Positions 1-7,390 of a stretch of DNA of 8,625 nucleotides are shown here, piece after piece. This DNA is from Chitinophagaceae bacterium. GTDB lineage: Bacteria > Bacteroidota > Bacteroidia > Chitinophagales > Chitinophagaceae. The translations under genes and the position numbers were made by a program. The notes under the pieces are model-generated. The model did no database searches. It was not told the origin of the DNA and saw only the letters and a program-made list of their open reading frames with translations. Position 1 is the first letter of the stretch. Every line of letters starts with the position of its first letter. Location of the stretch: contig JAGOUF010000064.1 in assembly GCA_018061385.1 (NCBI GenBank), positions 1 through 8,625 on the forward strand. Direction: 5' to 3'.

Positions 1-609
1 TAATTCAGCACTTTTCTCATCCATAAAAATTACTGGATTTCCTTGTCGAACATAAGGTGCATACAATTCGCCCATTAGTTTTTTTGCTCTTTCACTTGAT
101 GTTCCAATCACCACTCTATCAGGCTTCATAAAATCATCTACAGCAACACCTTCACGTAAAAATTCAGGATTGCTCACTACATCAAATTCAACTTTTGCAT
201 TTGCAGCAATTGCAGCATGTACTTTATCTGCTGTGCCAACAGGTACTGTACTTTTATCTACAATTACTTTATAGTCGGTTAATATATTTCCCAAGTCTTT
301 TGCAACACCTAAAACATATTTTAAATCAGCACTGCCATCCTCACCTGGAGGTGTAGGCAACGCAAGAAAAATAATTTTAGCATCTGCCACACCTTCTGCT
401 AAATTGGTAGTAAATTTTAAGCGACCTTCTTTTAAATTTCTTAAGAAAATTTTCTCTAAGCCTGGCTCATAAATGGTAATTTCTCCATTGCTCAATTTAT
501 CAACTTTGCTTTTATCAATATCTATACAAGTAACTGTATTTCCTGTTTCTGCAAAACATGTTCCTGATACTAAACCAACATAGCCGGTTCCAACAACTGC
601 AATTTTCAT
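1..609 (-). CDS. ugd: UDP-glucose 6-dehydrogenase, N-terminal 203 residues (3' end beyond window)
   Basis: Oxidises UDP-glucose to UDP-glucuronate with two NAD+, in the cytoplasm, supplying uronic acid for surface polysaccharide. I translated the frame by hand: 203 codons are open from ATG at 609 to the window edge. The N-terminus MKIAVVGTGYVGLVSG carries the Rossmann GxGYVG motif (G7, G9, G12), with acidic D30 at the end of the second strand. STVPVGT (T121) and NPEFLREG (E149, E153) are the active-site motifs of the UDP-glucose/GDP-mannose dehydrogenase family, and PTPPGEDGSAD (about 85-95) is also typical. The catalytic Cys and the C-terminal UDP-binding domain lie outside the window. The 'GTGYVGLVSGTCFAE' start and the NPEFLREG motif point to the UDP-glucose rather than the UDP-GlcNAc (WbpA) branch. 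The start follows the upstream aminotransferase stop by 6 bases, so the two are almost certainly co-transcribed. No clear Shine-Dalgarno is present, as is common in Bacteroidota. Confidence 0.93.
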   Translation of the reverse strand, partial: MKIAVVGTGYVGLVSGTCFAETGNTVTCIDIDKSKVDKLSNGEITIYEPGLEKIFLRNLKEGRLKFTTNLAEGVADAKIIFLALPTPPGEDGSADLKYVLGVAKDLGNILTDYKVIVDKSTVPVGTADKVHAAIAANAKVEFDVVSNPEFLREGVAVDDFMKPDRVVIGTSSERAKKLMGELYAPYVRQGNPVIFMDEKSAEL

Positions 610-615
610 TGATAT

Positions 616-1752
616 TTATTTATTATTTATAAAATTTAAAACTTGAGTAGTAATATAAGATAATTGTTCTTCGTCTAACTCTGTATGAATTGGTAAAGAA
701 ATTACTCTTTCTGTTAACCAATCTGTAGTTTCTAAATTCACGTCGTTCAATCCAAACGATGCAAATACTTTTTGTTTATGTCCAGGTACAGGGTAATAAA
801 TCATTGATGGTACATTCTTCTCAGCTAAATATGCACACAAAGCATCTCTATCAACACCTTCTAATTTAAGTGTATATTGATGGTAAACGTGGTTGCTATA
901 TGAACTATCTACAAAAGGCGTTTTAATATTTGGATGATTGGCAAATGCTTTGTTGTAAAAGTCAGCAGCTTTGCGTCGTGCTGCTATGTACTCATCTAAA
1001 TGTTGCAACTTAATATTTAAAATTGCAGCTTGTATTGCATCCAATCTTGAGTTACAACCAACAATATCATGATGGTAACGTTTTTGTTGACCATGATTGG
1101 CAATCATTCTTAATTTTTCAGCAAGTTCAGCATCATTGGTAAACATTGCACCTCCATCGCCATACGCACCCAAATTTTTACTTGGATAAAAAGAAGTACA
1201 ACCAATATGCCCCATTGTACCAGTTTTTTTAGTTGTTCCATTGCTAAAAGTATAATCACAACCAATGCCTTGTGCATTGTCTTCAATTACATATAAATTG
1301 TGTTCTTTAGCAATGGCTAAAATTTCTTCCATTGGAGCAGCATGACCATATAAGTGAACTGGAACAATGGCTTTTGTTTTTGGAGTAATGGCTTTACGTA
1401 CAGCTTCAGGATCTATACAAAAAGTTTCAGGATTTACTTCAACAAAAACTGGTTTTAAACGCAATAAAGCAACCACTTCTGTTGTAGCAATATAAGTAAA
1501 AGATGGAGTTATTACTTCGTCGCCAGGTTGTAAATCCAATGCCATCATGGCTATTTGTAAAGCATCAGTTCCATTTGCACAAGGAATGGTAAAACCACTT
1601 CCATGGTAACTGTTTAATGCAGTAGCAAAGTCTTGAACTACTTTACCACCAATGTATTGAGCACTATCTAACACTTCGTGAATGGCTTCATCAACAGCTG
1701 ACTTTATTTTTAGATACTGTGTTTTAGTATCTACCATTTGTATTGGCTTCAT
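616..1752 (-). CDS. DegT/DnrJ/EryC1/StrS family sugar aminotransferase (WbpE-like)
   Basis: A cytoplasmic PLP-dependent enzyme that transfers an amino group, usually from glutamate, to a 3- or 4-keto nucleotide sugar. The 378 residues match the usual family length. Visible motifs are GTDAL (61-65, PLP phosphate), EDNAQ (157-161, D158 to the pyridine nitrogen and Q161), and SFYPSKNLGAYGDGGA with K192 as the Schiff-base lysine. GCNSRLD (232-238) carries N234, which in the family reaches the partner subunit's active site. The sequence from CANGTDALQ to RYHH and NSRLD resembles Pseudomonas WbpE, which makes UDP-2-acetamido-3-amino uronic acid, and also the FdtB group that makes 3-amino-3,6-dideoxy sugars. 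The family assignment is firm but the exact substrate is inference, because the keto-sugar-forming and N-acyltransferase partners are not in the window. It is the first gene of a minus-strand unit continuing into ugd. The 125-base gap to divergent waaA must hold the promoters, but none is clear. Confidence 0.93.
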   Translation of the reverse strand: MKPIQMVDTKTQYLKIKSAVDEAIHEVLDSAQYIGGKVVQDFATALNSYHGSGFTIPCANGTDALQIAMMALDLQPGDEVITPSFTYIATTEVVALLRLKPVFVEVNPETFCIDPEAVRKAITPKTKAIVPVHLYGHAAPMEEILAIAKEHNLYVIEDNAQGIGCDYTFSNGTTKKTGTMGHIGCTSFYPSKNLGAYGDGGAMFTNDAELAEKLRMIANHGQQKRYHHDIVGCNSRLDAIQAAILNIKLQHLDEYIAARRKAADFYNKAFANHPNIKTPFVDSSYSNHVYHQYTLKLEGVDRDALCAYLAEKNVPSMIYYPVPGHKQKVFASFGLNDVNLETTDWLTERVISLPIHTELDEEQLSYITTQVLNFINNK

Positions 1753-1795
1753 ATTATAAATTAAGTGGCGGCGAAATTACTATAAAAAACGATAG

Positions 1796-1811
1796 AATTC
1801 ATTACTGAATT
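1796..1811. repeat. Short inverted repeat in the aminotransferase/waaA divergent gap
   Basis: AATTCA, then ttac, then TGAATT forms a perfect 6-base inverted repeat with a 4-base spacer. It lies about 45 bases upstream of the aminotransferase start and 67 bases upstream of the waaA start. The position would suit an operator between divergent genes. However, it is AT-rich and short enough to occur by chance in this DNA, and no regulator gene lies nearby. Confidence 0.2.
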
Positions 1812-1877
1812 GGGGGAAATCAATAAATGAGTAACTAAAAAGTTTATCTATTAAATTGCAGCAATAATACAACTGTT

Positions 1878-3134
1878 TTGAAAATATTTTACAACCTTTT
1901 TATACGTATTTATCCCTTTATTGCTCAATTAATTGGTGCAAAAAATACAAAAGCCAAACTTTGGGTTGATGGAAGAAAAAATATTTTCTCCAACCTTACA
2001 CAAGCTTTTTCTACCAATAAAAGCCCTGTAATTTGGGTACATTGCTCTAGCTTAGGTGAGTTTGAACAAGGCCGACCAGTATTGGAACAACTCAAAAGCA
2101 GTTATCCTCAACATAAAATATTGCTCACTTTTTTCTCTCCATCGGGTTACGAAATTCATAAAAACTATGCTTCTGCCAATTGGATATTTTATTTGCCAAT
2201 GGATAATGAAAAAAATGCCACTCAATTTTTCAACATTGTTCAGCCCCAATTGATATTGTTTGTGAAATATGATTTTTGGTATTATTATTTACAACAAGCT
2301 CAACAAAGAAAAATTCCATTGTTGTTAATTTCTGGAGTTTTTAGGTCAAATCAACCATTCTTTAAATGGTATGGAAGTTTTCATAAAAGCATGTTGCAAT
2401 GTTTCACTCATTTTTTTGTACAGAATGAAGAAAGCAAAAACTTGCTTCATTCTATAGGAATTGAAAAAAATGTAAGTGTTGGTGGAGATACTAGATTTGA
2501 TAGAGTTTTAGAAATTGCAGAACAAGAAATTAATATTGAACTGATAGAAAAATTTGCTGGCAATCAACCACTAATTGTAGCAGGAAGTACTTGGCCTGAA
2601 GATGATTATGAACTGAGTCATTATATTAATTCTAATGAAACATTAAAATGCATTATAGCTCCACATGATATTAATAATGAACGAATTAAACAATGCCAAC
2701 AAATATTTTTAAATACAATTTTATGGAGCGATTATAGCAAAAATGAAACAACAGACAACAAAGCTCAATGTTTAATAATTGACAATGTTGGTATGCTGAG
2801 TAAGTTGTATAAATATGCAACCATTGCTTATGTTGGTGGTGGTTTTGGAAACGATGGTGTACACAATGTTTTAGAAGCTGCAGTATTTTATAAGCCAGTA
2901 ATTTTGGGACCTGAATATGAAAAATATATTGAAGCGATTGAATTGCTAGAAGCTGAAGGTGCTTGGAGCATTGACAGCACCATTGATTTAGAAAGCAAAA
3001 TGAACGAATTACTTACCAATACTGAATTGTATAAAAAAGCCTGCAATAGTGCAGGCAATTACGTACAATCAAAATCGGGAGCTACGAAAAAAGTGATTGA
3101 GTATATTTACGAGAACCGTCTTTTAACCAATTGA
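1878..3134 (+). CDS. waaA: 3-deoxy-D-manno-octulosonic acid (Kdo) transferase, GT30 family
   Basis: Transfers Kdo from CMP-Kdo to the tetra-acylated lipid A precursor (lipid IVA) at the inner face of the cytoplasmic membrane, an early step of LPS core assembly. The 418 residues are normal for the family. A hydrophobic N-terminal anchor (about 4-20) precedes KAKLWVDGRK (25-34), which is typical of WaaA. VHCSSLGEFEQGRP (54-67) contains E61, matching the catalytic Glu of GT30. The C-terminal GT-B half has GDTRFDRV (203-210), AGSTWPEDD (235-243), APHD (261-264), and GGGFGNDGVHNVLEAA (320-335) followed by GP (344-345) for CMP-Kdo binding. The start is TTG at 1878: the frame is open back to a stop at 1836-1838 with no ATG, and the next Met is residue 108, well past the anchor and E61. 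Whether it adds one or two Kdo residues cannot be read from sequence. The last 28 bases overlap the opposing gene. Its codons for about residues 386-393 hold that gene's terminator hairpin on the other strand. Confidence 0.93.
   Translation: MKIFYNLFIRIYPFIAQLIGAKNTKAKLWVDGRKNIFSNLTQAFSTNKSPVIWVHCSSLGEFEQGRPVLEQLKSSYPQHKILLTFFSPSGYEIHKNYASANWIFYLPMDNEKNATQFFNIVQPQLILFVKYDFWYYYLQQAQQRKIPLLLISGVFRSNQPFFKWYGSFHKSMLQCFTHFFVQNEESKNLLHSIGIEKNVSVGGDTRFDRVLEIAEQEINIELIEKFAGNQPLIVAGSTWPEDDYELSHYINSNETLKCIIAPHDINNERIKQCQQIFLNTILWSDYSKNETTDNKAQCLIIDNVGMLSKLYKYATIAYVGGGFGNDGVHNVLEAAVFYKPVILGPEYEKYIEAIELLEAEGAWSIDSTIDLESKMNELLTNTELYKKACNSAGNYVQSKSGATKKVIEYIYENRLLTN
3033..3056 (-). terminator. Intrinsic terminator of the 274-residue gene, inside antisense waaA coding sequence
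   Basis: Read on the minus strand, GCCTGC-ACTATT-GCAGGC is a perfect 6-bp, GC-rich stem with a 6-base loop, followed immediately by TTTTTT (plus-strand A run 3033-3038). It starts about 50 bases past the stop codon of the uncharacterised gene ending at 3107. This is the classic rho-independent layout and stands out in AT-rich DNA. It lies wholly within waaA codons. On the plus strand no T-run follows the stem, so it should not stop waaA transcription. Confidence 0.72.
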
Positions 3135-3931
3135 TCAAAAATTTTAACGGCTTCTACTTCTTCTAACCAACCCAATTTTACTTTCAATTCTCGTTGAATC
3201 CAATATTCGGCTTCGGGATAAATATTAAACGAGTTGATGGTTTTAATACTACGTTCATACATGGTTTCATCGCCTCTAAACAACTCATTAATAAATAAGT
3301 ATCTATCATTAATGCCAATGGCTTTTCTTAAATCTTTAACAGGCGTTCCTTGCAAAATTGCAGCTACTTCTGTTTTATTTTCTTTCAGCTTATTGTTAAA
3401 GTCTTCTTTTTCTACTTCTTGATTCAACGTATCCTTTAATTCAAAAACTTCTTTTTTGGCTATGGTTATTTCTTTAGCTTCTGGTTCTAGTTCTACATGT
3501 TGTGCCAATGTTGGCACTGTAGCAATAGGATCGAATAACCAACTTGTATTGTTGGGTATTGAAATATTGTTGATTGTAGCGGTTTCAACGGGTTCAACAA
3601 TTGGTTTTTCAACAAGCTCTTCAACTTTAGGCAACTCAACAACGGGTTCATCAATTGTTTTTTCAACAATTTCTAAAGGTTTTTCTTCTGTAATTATTGA
3701 ACTAAAAGTAACTGGTTCTTCAGCTATTACATTTTCAATATTTACATGGGTTGTTTGAGCAAAGCCAATATTGGTAGGCATAGTAATAGATACTTTACCT
3801 AATGTAGTTGTATTATTTTGTTGCTGTAATTCTGCAACCAACATTTGTGCAGTAACCAATAAATGCTGGGCATTTTGGTTTGTTGCAAGTTGTTCTTGTA
3901 ATTTGTGAATAAGTGTACTCACTCTTTCCAT
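3107..3931 (-). CDS. Uncharacterised protein with Val/Glu/Pro-rich linker and conserved-looking C-terminal module
   Basis: I cannot assign a function. The 274-residue protein has three visible parts. Residues 1-40 are a probable amphipathic helix or coiled coil rich in Gln and Leu (HKLQEQL, AELQQQN). Residues about 60-160 are a low-complexity acidic linker with many Glu, Val and Pro residues and near-repeats such as VEKPIVEPVE and VELPKVEELV. Residues about 196-274 form a compact, charged C-terminal module (IGINDRYLFINELFRGD, EAEYWIQREL, KLGW, FDQLVKRRF). From memory, similar C-terminal modules occur in hypothetical proteins of Bacteroidota, so this part is probably the conserved one. There is no signal peptide or membrane helix, so a cytoplasmic location is likely. 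The start at 3931 gives the longest frame and fits the divergent spacing of 87 bases to tdk. The 3' end overlaps waaA by 28 bases on the opposite strand, and a strong terminator follows at 3056-3033. Confidence 0.82.
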   Translation of the reverse strand: MERVSTLIHKLQEQLATNQNAQHLLVTAQMLVAELQQQNNTTTLGKVSITMPTNIGFAQTTHVNIENVIAEEPVTFSSIITEEKPLEIVEKTIDEPVVELPKVEELVEKPIVEPVETATINNISIPNNTSWLFDPIATVPTLAQHVELEPEAKEITIAKKEVFELKDTLNQEVEKEDFNNKLKENKTEVAAILQGTPVKDLRKAIGINDRYLFINELFRGDETMYERSIKTINSFNIYPEAEYWIQRELKVKLGWLEEVEAVKIFDQLVKRRFS

Positions 3932-4018
3932 TGGAAATTTTACATTTGGGGCGTTAATAAAATATTTTCTAAGCCTTAAAGTTAACGAGCTTTTACAAAC
4001 AAACGAAAGTTAAATATA

Positions 4019-4594
4019 ATGTTTATAGAACCTAATATTAGTGGAGAACGAAGAGGATGGATTGAAGTTGTGTGTGGCAGCATGTTTAGTGGAAAAACTG
4101 AAGAATTAATTAGACGTTTAAAACGTGCCAAAATTGCCAATTTGAAAGTTGAAATTTTTAAACCTGGCATTGATGTTCGTTATGATGAAACAAAAGTTGT
4201 AAGCCACGATGCCAACTCTATTCAGTCTACCCCTTTGTCTAACTCACAAGAAATTTTGTTGTTAACAGAAGGTGTAGATGTTGTAGGCATAGATGAAGCT
4301 CAATTTTTTGATGATGAAATTGCCAATGTTTGTGAAACATTGGCAAGTAAAGGAATACGTGTTATTGTTGCTGGTTTAGATATGGATTATTTAGGCAATC
4401 CGTTTGGACAAATGCCCAATCTTTTAGCGAAAGCTGATTATATTACCAAGCTTCATGCAATATGTGTTAGATGTGGAAATATTGCCAATATCTCGTATCG
4501 ATTAACTGAACAAGAAGGCCAAGTTTTATTGGGAGAAAAAGACATTTACGAACCAAGGTGCAGAGTTTGTGCTGCAAAAAAAGCACTCAAATAA
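4019..4594 (+). CDS. tdk: Thymidine kinase, type II (EC 2.7.1.21)
   Basis: Phosphorylates thymidine to dTMP with ATP in the cytoplasm, in pyrimidine salvage. The 191 residues are the normal length for bacterial type II enzymes. The P-loop is GSMFSGKT (20-27, with K26 and T27). IDEAQFF (91-97) holds the Walker-B-like D92 and the catalytic base E93. [15 protein letters not shown] (119-133) is the conserved segment after it. The structural zinc site is complete, with C149 and C152 (CVRC) and C181 and C184 (CRVC). SYRL (159-162) lies in the thymidine-binding lasso region. ATG at 4019 gives the short N-terminal extension usual in Bacteroidota. The gene appears to be a single transcription unit: it is divergent from the uncharacterised gene on its left and ends 11 bases before a strong terminator. 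Confidence 0.96.
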   Translation: MFIEPNISGERRGWIEVVCGSMFSGKTEELIRRLKRAKIANLKVEIFKPGIDVRYDETKVVSHDANSIQSTPLSNSQEILLLTEGVDVVGIDEAQFFDDEIANVCETLASKGIRVIVAGLDMDYLGNPFGQMPNLLAKADYITKLHAICVRCGNIANISYRLTEQEGQVLLGEKDIYEPRCRVCAAKKALK

Positions 4595-4605
4595 ATGTAC
4601 AACAC

Positions 4606-4637
4606 AAAAAATCCAGTAAATATTTACTGGATTTTTT
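4606..4637. terminator. Bidirectional intrinsic terminator, perfect 32-base palindrome
   Basis: AAAAAATCCAGTAAA (4606-4620), then ta, then its exact reverse complement (4623-4637) forms one perfect palindrome. The stem core TCCAGTAAA is flanked by A6 on one side and T6 on the other, so each strand reads as a hairpin followed by a U-tract. It lies 11 bases after the tdk stop and 30 bases past the stop of the convergent DUF5686 gene, and so serves both. Confidence 0.88.
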
Positions 4638-4667
4638 AATACGTTTTATTTAATTTTTTAAGATCAG

Positions 4668-7136
4668 CTAATCATCTCTTTTGCTACTCATCAATCCTGG
4701 AATTGCAATTCTTATTCCACTTGTAGTGCTACCGTTAGCTAAAAATCCATGCACATAATCTACTCTAATTATTTTAAAAATATTTTCTATACCAAACATA
4801 GCTTCATAATAATGTTCATTTTTATTAATGTGTAACGCATTGCCACCAACAACAAAAAACCAATTCCATTTTTTGAGTAAAGGCAATTTGTTAGTAAGTA
4901 AACCATTTAAATGATACTCTGCATGAACAGTTGTAAAGAAAGGTGCAGTATTGCTATACTGATAATAGGGTGCCAATTGAAAACTGTTTAAATAACTAGA
5001 CGCTTCAACAGTTTGGTTGCCAATATAATGCTGATAATCTTGTATAAAAACTGCTTTATCATTTATAAAACCACCAATGGTTGCTTTGTAACTAAACCTA
5101 CCTCCAAGTTTTAAATTTAAATTATCGCTAATAGAAAAATTCCATTTTGCAAAGTCAACATCGCTGCTTAAAAAATTAGGAATGCCTTGCGTTAAACTTG
5201 TAGTGAATGTTGGATATTTTGAACCAAGACTAATTTTTCTATCGGGCAATTCTATGTATTTTGTTCCTGGTCGCCATGTTGCACCAATAGAAAATATTGA
5301 TGCTTTATGGCTTTTGAAATTGTTGGCAATAATTTCTGTTGGATAATTTGGTGTAAATATTCTGCCTTTATAATCTCTCCATTTTGTAGGGTCACTTAAA
5401 TTTTCAAGAGGCAATCTATCCTGATATTGAAAACTAGCAAAAAGAGAAATACCATTGCCAATACCCGCTGTATACCTTATTCTACTAAACCAAGCTTCAT
5501 AAATTTTTAAGTAATTTCTTGCAAATTGTAAGGTTGCCCAAGAATTGTTTCTTTCTGTAATTGGCTGTTCGTTGTTAATTTGAAAAACTCTTTTTCCGCC
5601 AGAAATACTAATTGTATTCAAGTATTTTTTTCCAAAATTTATATTGCTCGTTATATGAGCATTGAAATGTTTATTGCTAAAACCATAACGTATGTATGGG
5701 CTAATTAACAGAGATTTTCTACCAGAAAATCTTTTTCTGTATTCAGGTGAAAAATTAATTGCAATGCCTTCTACAGTATTGTAATTTATGGTAGACATTA
5801 AAGGCTCAATTGTTATAGAAGATTTTTGTTTTTGATTGCTGAAAGTTTTACCTGTAAGCAACAAACCTGTTAATGTAAACTTATTTCTTATTCTATCTAT
5901 TGAATCTAAATATTTAGGATCTTTTCTTACTTGCTCCAAACTATCTTTTTTCTTATAATCTTTTTCTTCTGATTCTGATAGAGGAATTGGCCTCACGTCG
6001 TCCCAATATTCTTTAGATTTTTTGTTGGCACTATCGTTTACTTTGATAATTACATTATCGAAAAATTTCTTTTTAAAAGCAGGTTCAATATTAAACTGAT
6101 CGTACACTTGTACAAAGCTGCCAAAAAAATCGAAGCCTAAAATTTTTCCTGCTGGCAATATTACTTGTTGCTTAATTACCCAAGTATTTTTTAATGGAAC
6201 ATACAATTGTTGAATGTGAAGAGTATCTAACAGTTGCATTTGTTGTTCTTTGAGTAAATACAACTCTGTGCTTTGAATTCTCCATTCATTTTCTATAATT
6301 GAAATATAGCCAGAAAATAAAGGCTCGTATTTACGTTTTGGAATTACTTTAATTCGGCTTACTTCTCTCCCATTTTCAAAAAAAGTTCCTTCAAACTTAT
6401 ACTTATAAAAGTTCAACGCATTGTTGGCAATTGGAGAAACAAAACCTCGTGGATTTAAGCCTCTACCCAATGAAATCATGTTTTCGTAAAAAGAAAATAT
6501 TTGTGGGCTGCTAAATCCAAACCCATCGCTATTGCCACTAACTCTTGTTGATATTACTTCAACTTTTGCATCGTTGGGTTTTTCAACAGCATATTTTGCA
6601 ATGGTTTCGCTCAAAAAAAGCATTTTCTTTTTGCTTGTATCACCATCTTCAAAATCTACAGTTTGCCCCATAAATTTTTTAGGATAATTGCGTAACTGTA
6701 ATTGACCTTTTAAATACACTTCACATTCAAATTTTCTAATTTCATTTAAATGTTCTTCTCTTTTTTTAATGGTTTTTCTAATAATTTCATAAGCAGGATC
6801 TTCTCTACCTGTAGTTACAACAACTCCTGTTAAATTATAATCTTGATTTTCTAATTCAAAATTCAAAACAATATCTGCATTGGTAATTTGTACTTTTTTT
6901 TCAATGGATTTATGCCCAATATGCTGACAAATTAAAGTATAGTTGCCTTGCTTTAGTTGCAAAGTATAAACGCCTTTGCTGTTTGCAGTTGTTCCACTAG
7001 CGGTTCCTTTAATTACAATGGAAGCATGTGGTAAAATAGTACCATTTTTTTCGGTAATTGTTCCTGTAATTTTTTGAGTATATCCAATTTTAATTATTGT
7101 AAAAAAACAAAGGCAAAGGGTAAAGAATTTTAGCAT
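4668..7136 (-). CDS. DUF5686 outer-membrane protein with carboxypeptidase-like regulatory domain
   Basis: An 822-residue exported protein, probably in the outer membrane; no biochemical role is established for the family as far as I know. Residues 1-20 form a signal peptide (hydrophobic FFTLCLCFFTIIKIGY, probable cleavage near TQ|K). Residues 22-95 are a carboxypeptidase D regulatory-like beta-sandwich (KITGTITEKNGTILPHASI, GTTANSKGVYTLQL, GNYTLICQHIG), the fold also found before TonB-dependent receptor plugs. The family-typical segment GREDPAYEIIRKTIKKREEHL (110-130) opens the DUF5686 part. The second half, from about 430, is rich in alternating hydrophobic and aromatic strands (for example SPYIRYGF, TAGIGNGISLFASF, FVVGGNALHI), consistent with a beta-barrel. 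No TonB box or plug domain is evident, so this is not a standard SusC-like receptor. It appears to be monocistronic, sharing a terminator with tdk. An ATG with no Shine-Dalgarno starts it. Confidence 0.88.
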   Translation of the reverse strand: MLKFFTLCLCFFTIIKIGYTQKITGTITEKNGTILPHASIVIKGTASGTTANSKGVYTLQLKQGNYTLICQHIGHKSIEKKVQITNADIVLNFELENQDYNLTGVVVTTGREDPAYEIIRKTIKKREEHLNEIRKFECEVYLKGQLQLRNYPKKFMGQTVDFEDGDTSKKKMLFLSETIAKYAVEKPNDAKVEVISTRVSGNSDGFGFSSPQIFSFYENMISLGRGLNPRGFVSPIANNALNFYKYKFEGTFFENGREVSRIKVIPKRKYEPLFSGYISIIENEWRIQSTELYLLKEQQMQLLDTLHIQQLYVPLKNTWVIKQQVILPAGKILGFDFFGSFVQVYDQFNIEPAFKKKFFDNVIIKVNDSANKKSKEYWDDVRPIPLSESEEKDYKKKDSLEQVRKDPKYLDSIDRIRNKFTLTGLLLTGKTFSNQKQKSSITIEPLMSTINYNTVEGIAINFSPEYRKRFSGRKSLLISPYIRYGFSNKHFNAHITSNINFGKKYLNTISISGGKRVFQINNEQPITERNNSWATLQFARNYLKIYEAWFSRIRYTAGIGNGISLFASFQYQDRLPLENLSDPTKWRDYKGRIFTPNYPTEIIANNFKSHKASIFSIGATWRPGTKYIELPDRKISLGSKYPTFTTSLTQGIPNFLSSDVDFAKWNFSISDNLNLKLGGRFSYKATIGGFINDKAVFIQDYQHYIGNQTVEASSYLNSFQLAPYYQYSNTAPFFTTVHAEYHLNGLLTNKLPLLKKWNWFFVVGGNALHINKNEHYYEAMFGIENIFKIIRVDYVHGFLANGSTTSGIRIAIPGLMSSKRDD

Positions 7137-7174
7137 TGAAGTTATTTAATTAAAAATCTATTTATTTAAAAGTT

Positions 7175-7204
7175 GCAACCTAATACTTTATGTATTTACT
7201 CAAA
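7175..7204 (-). promoter_or_regulatory. Possible Bacteroidota-type promoter for the DUF5686 gene
   Basis: On the minus strand, TTTG (7204-7201) is followed after 18 bases by TAGGTTGC (7182-7175). This resembles the Bacteroidota sigma-ABfr layout of TTTG at -33 and TAnnTTTG at -7, with two mismatches in the second box. It would put the transcript start about 30 bases upstream of the ATG at 7136. The match is weak in DNA this AT-rich. Confidence 0.25.
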
Positions 7205-7390
7205 AAAAAATTATGTTAAACATTTAATTTAAAATGAAAAACTTTCGCCTAAAAGATATGTGTATTGGTATCGTTTGCATAGAAAGAAGATGTTTAAAGT
7301 CAACTATTCAAAAAATATTGGATAGAATTGTTCAAATTTTGGTGGCTAAAAAAAAAAATAAAAAAATCAGTTTGGATTTGTGTAGTTTTG

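Noticed and set aside
2052..2253. Two short open frames, one on each strand, of 65 codons
   Set aside because: Both lie wholly inside waaA in other frames. waaA has continuous family motifs across this stretch and the short products have no recognisable features.
3234..3758. Two plus-strand frames (3234-3422 and 3456-3758)
   Set aside because: They are antisense to the 274-residue gene. The Ser/Thr/Gly-rich product of the second is the mirror of that gene's low-complexity Glu/Val/Pro linker.
3941..3948. TACATTTG, a full match to the Bacteroidota -7 promoter box, upstream of tdk
   Set aside because: No TTG/TTTG lies at the right distance upstream. A single box match is expected by chance in this base composition.
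3982..4170. Minus-strand frame of 62 codons over the tdk start
   Set aside because: It overlaps the P-loop region of a clear tdk gene and has no independent support.
7383..7390. TAGTTTTG, another full -7 box match on the plus strand
   Set aside because: There is no partner box at the required spacing, and it sits directly before a terminator-like hairpin.
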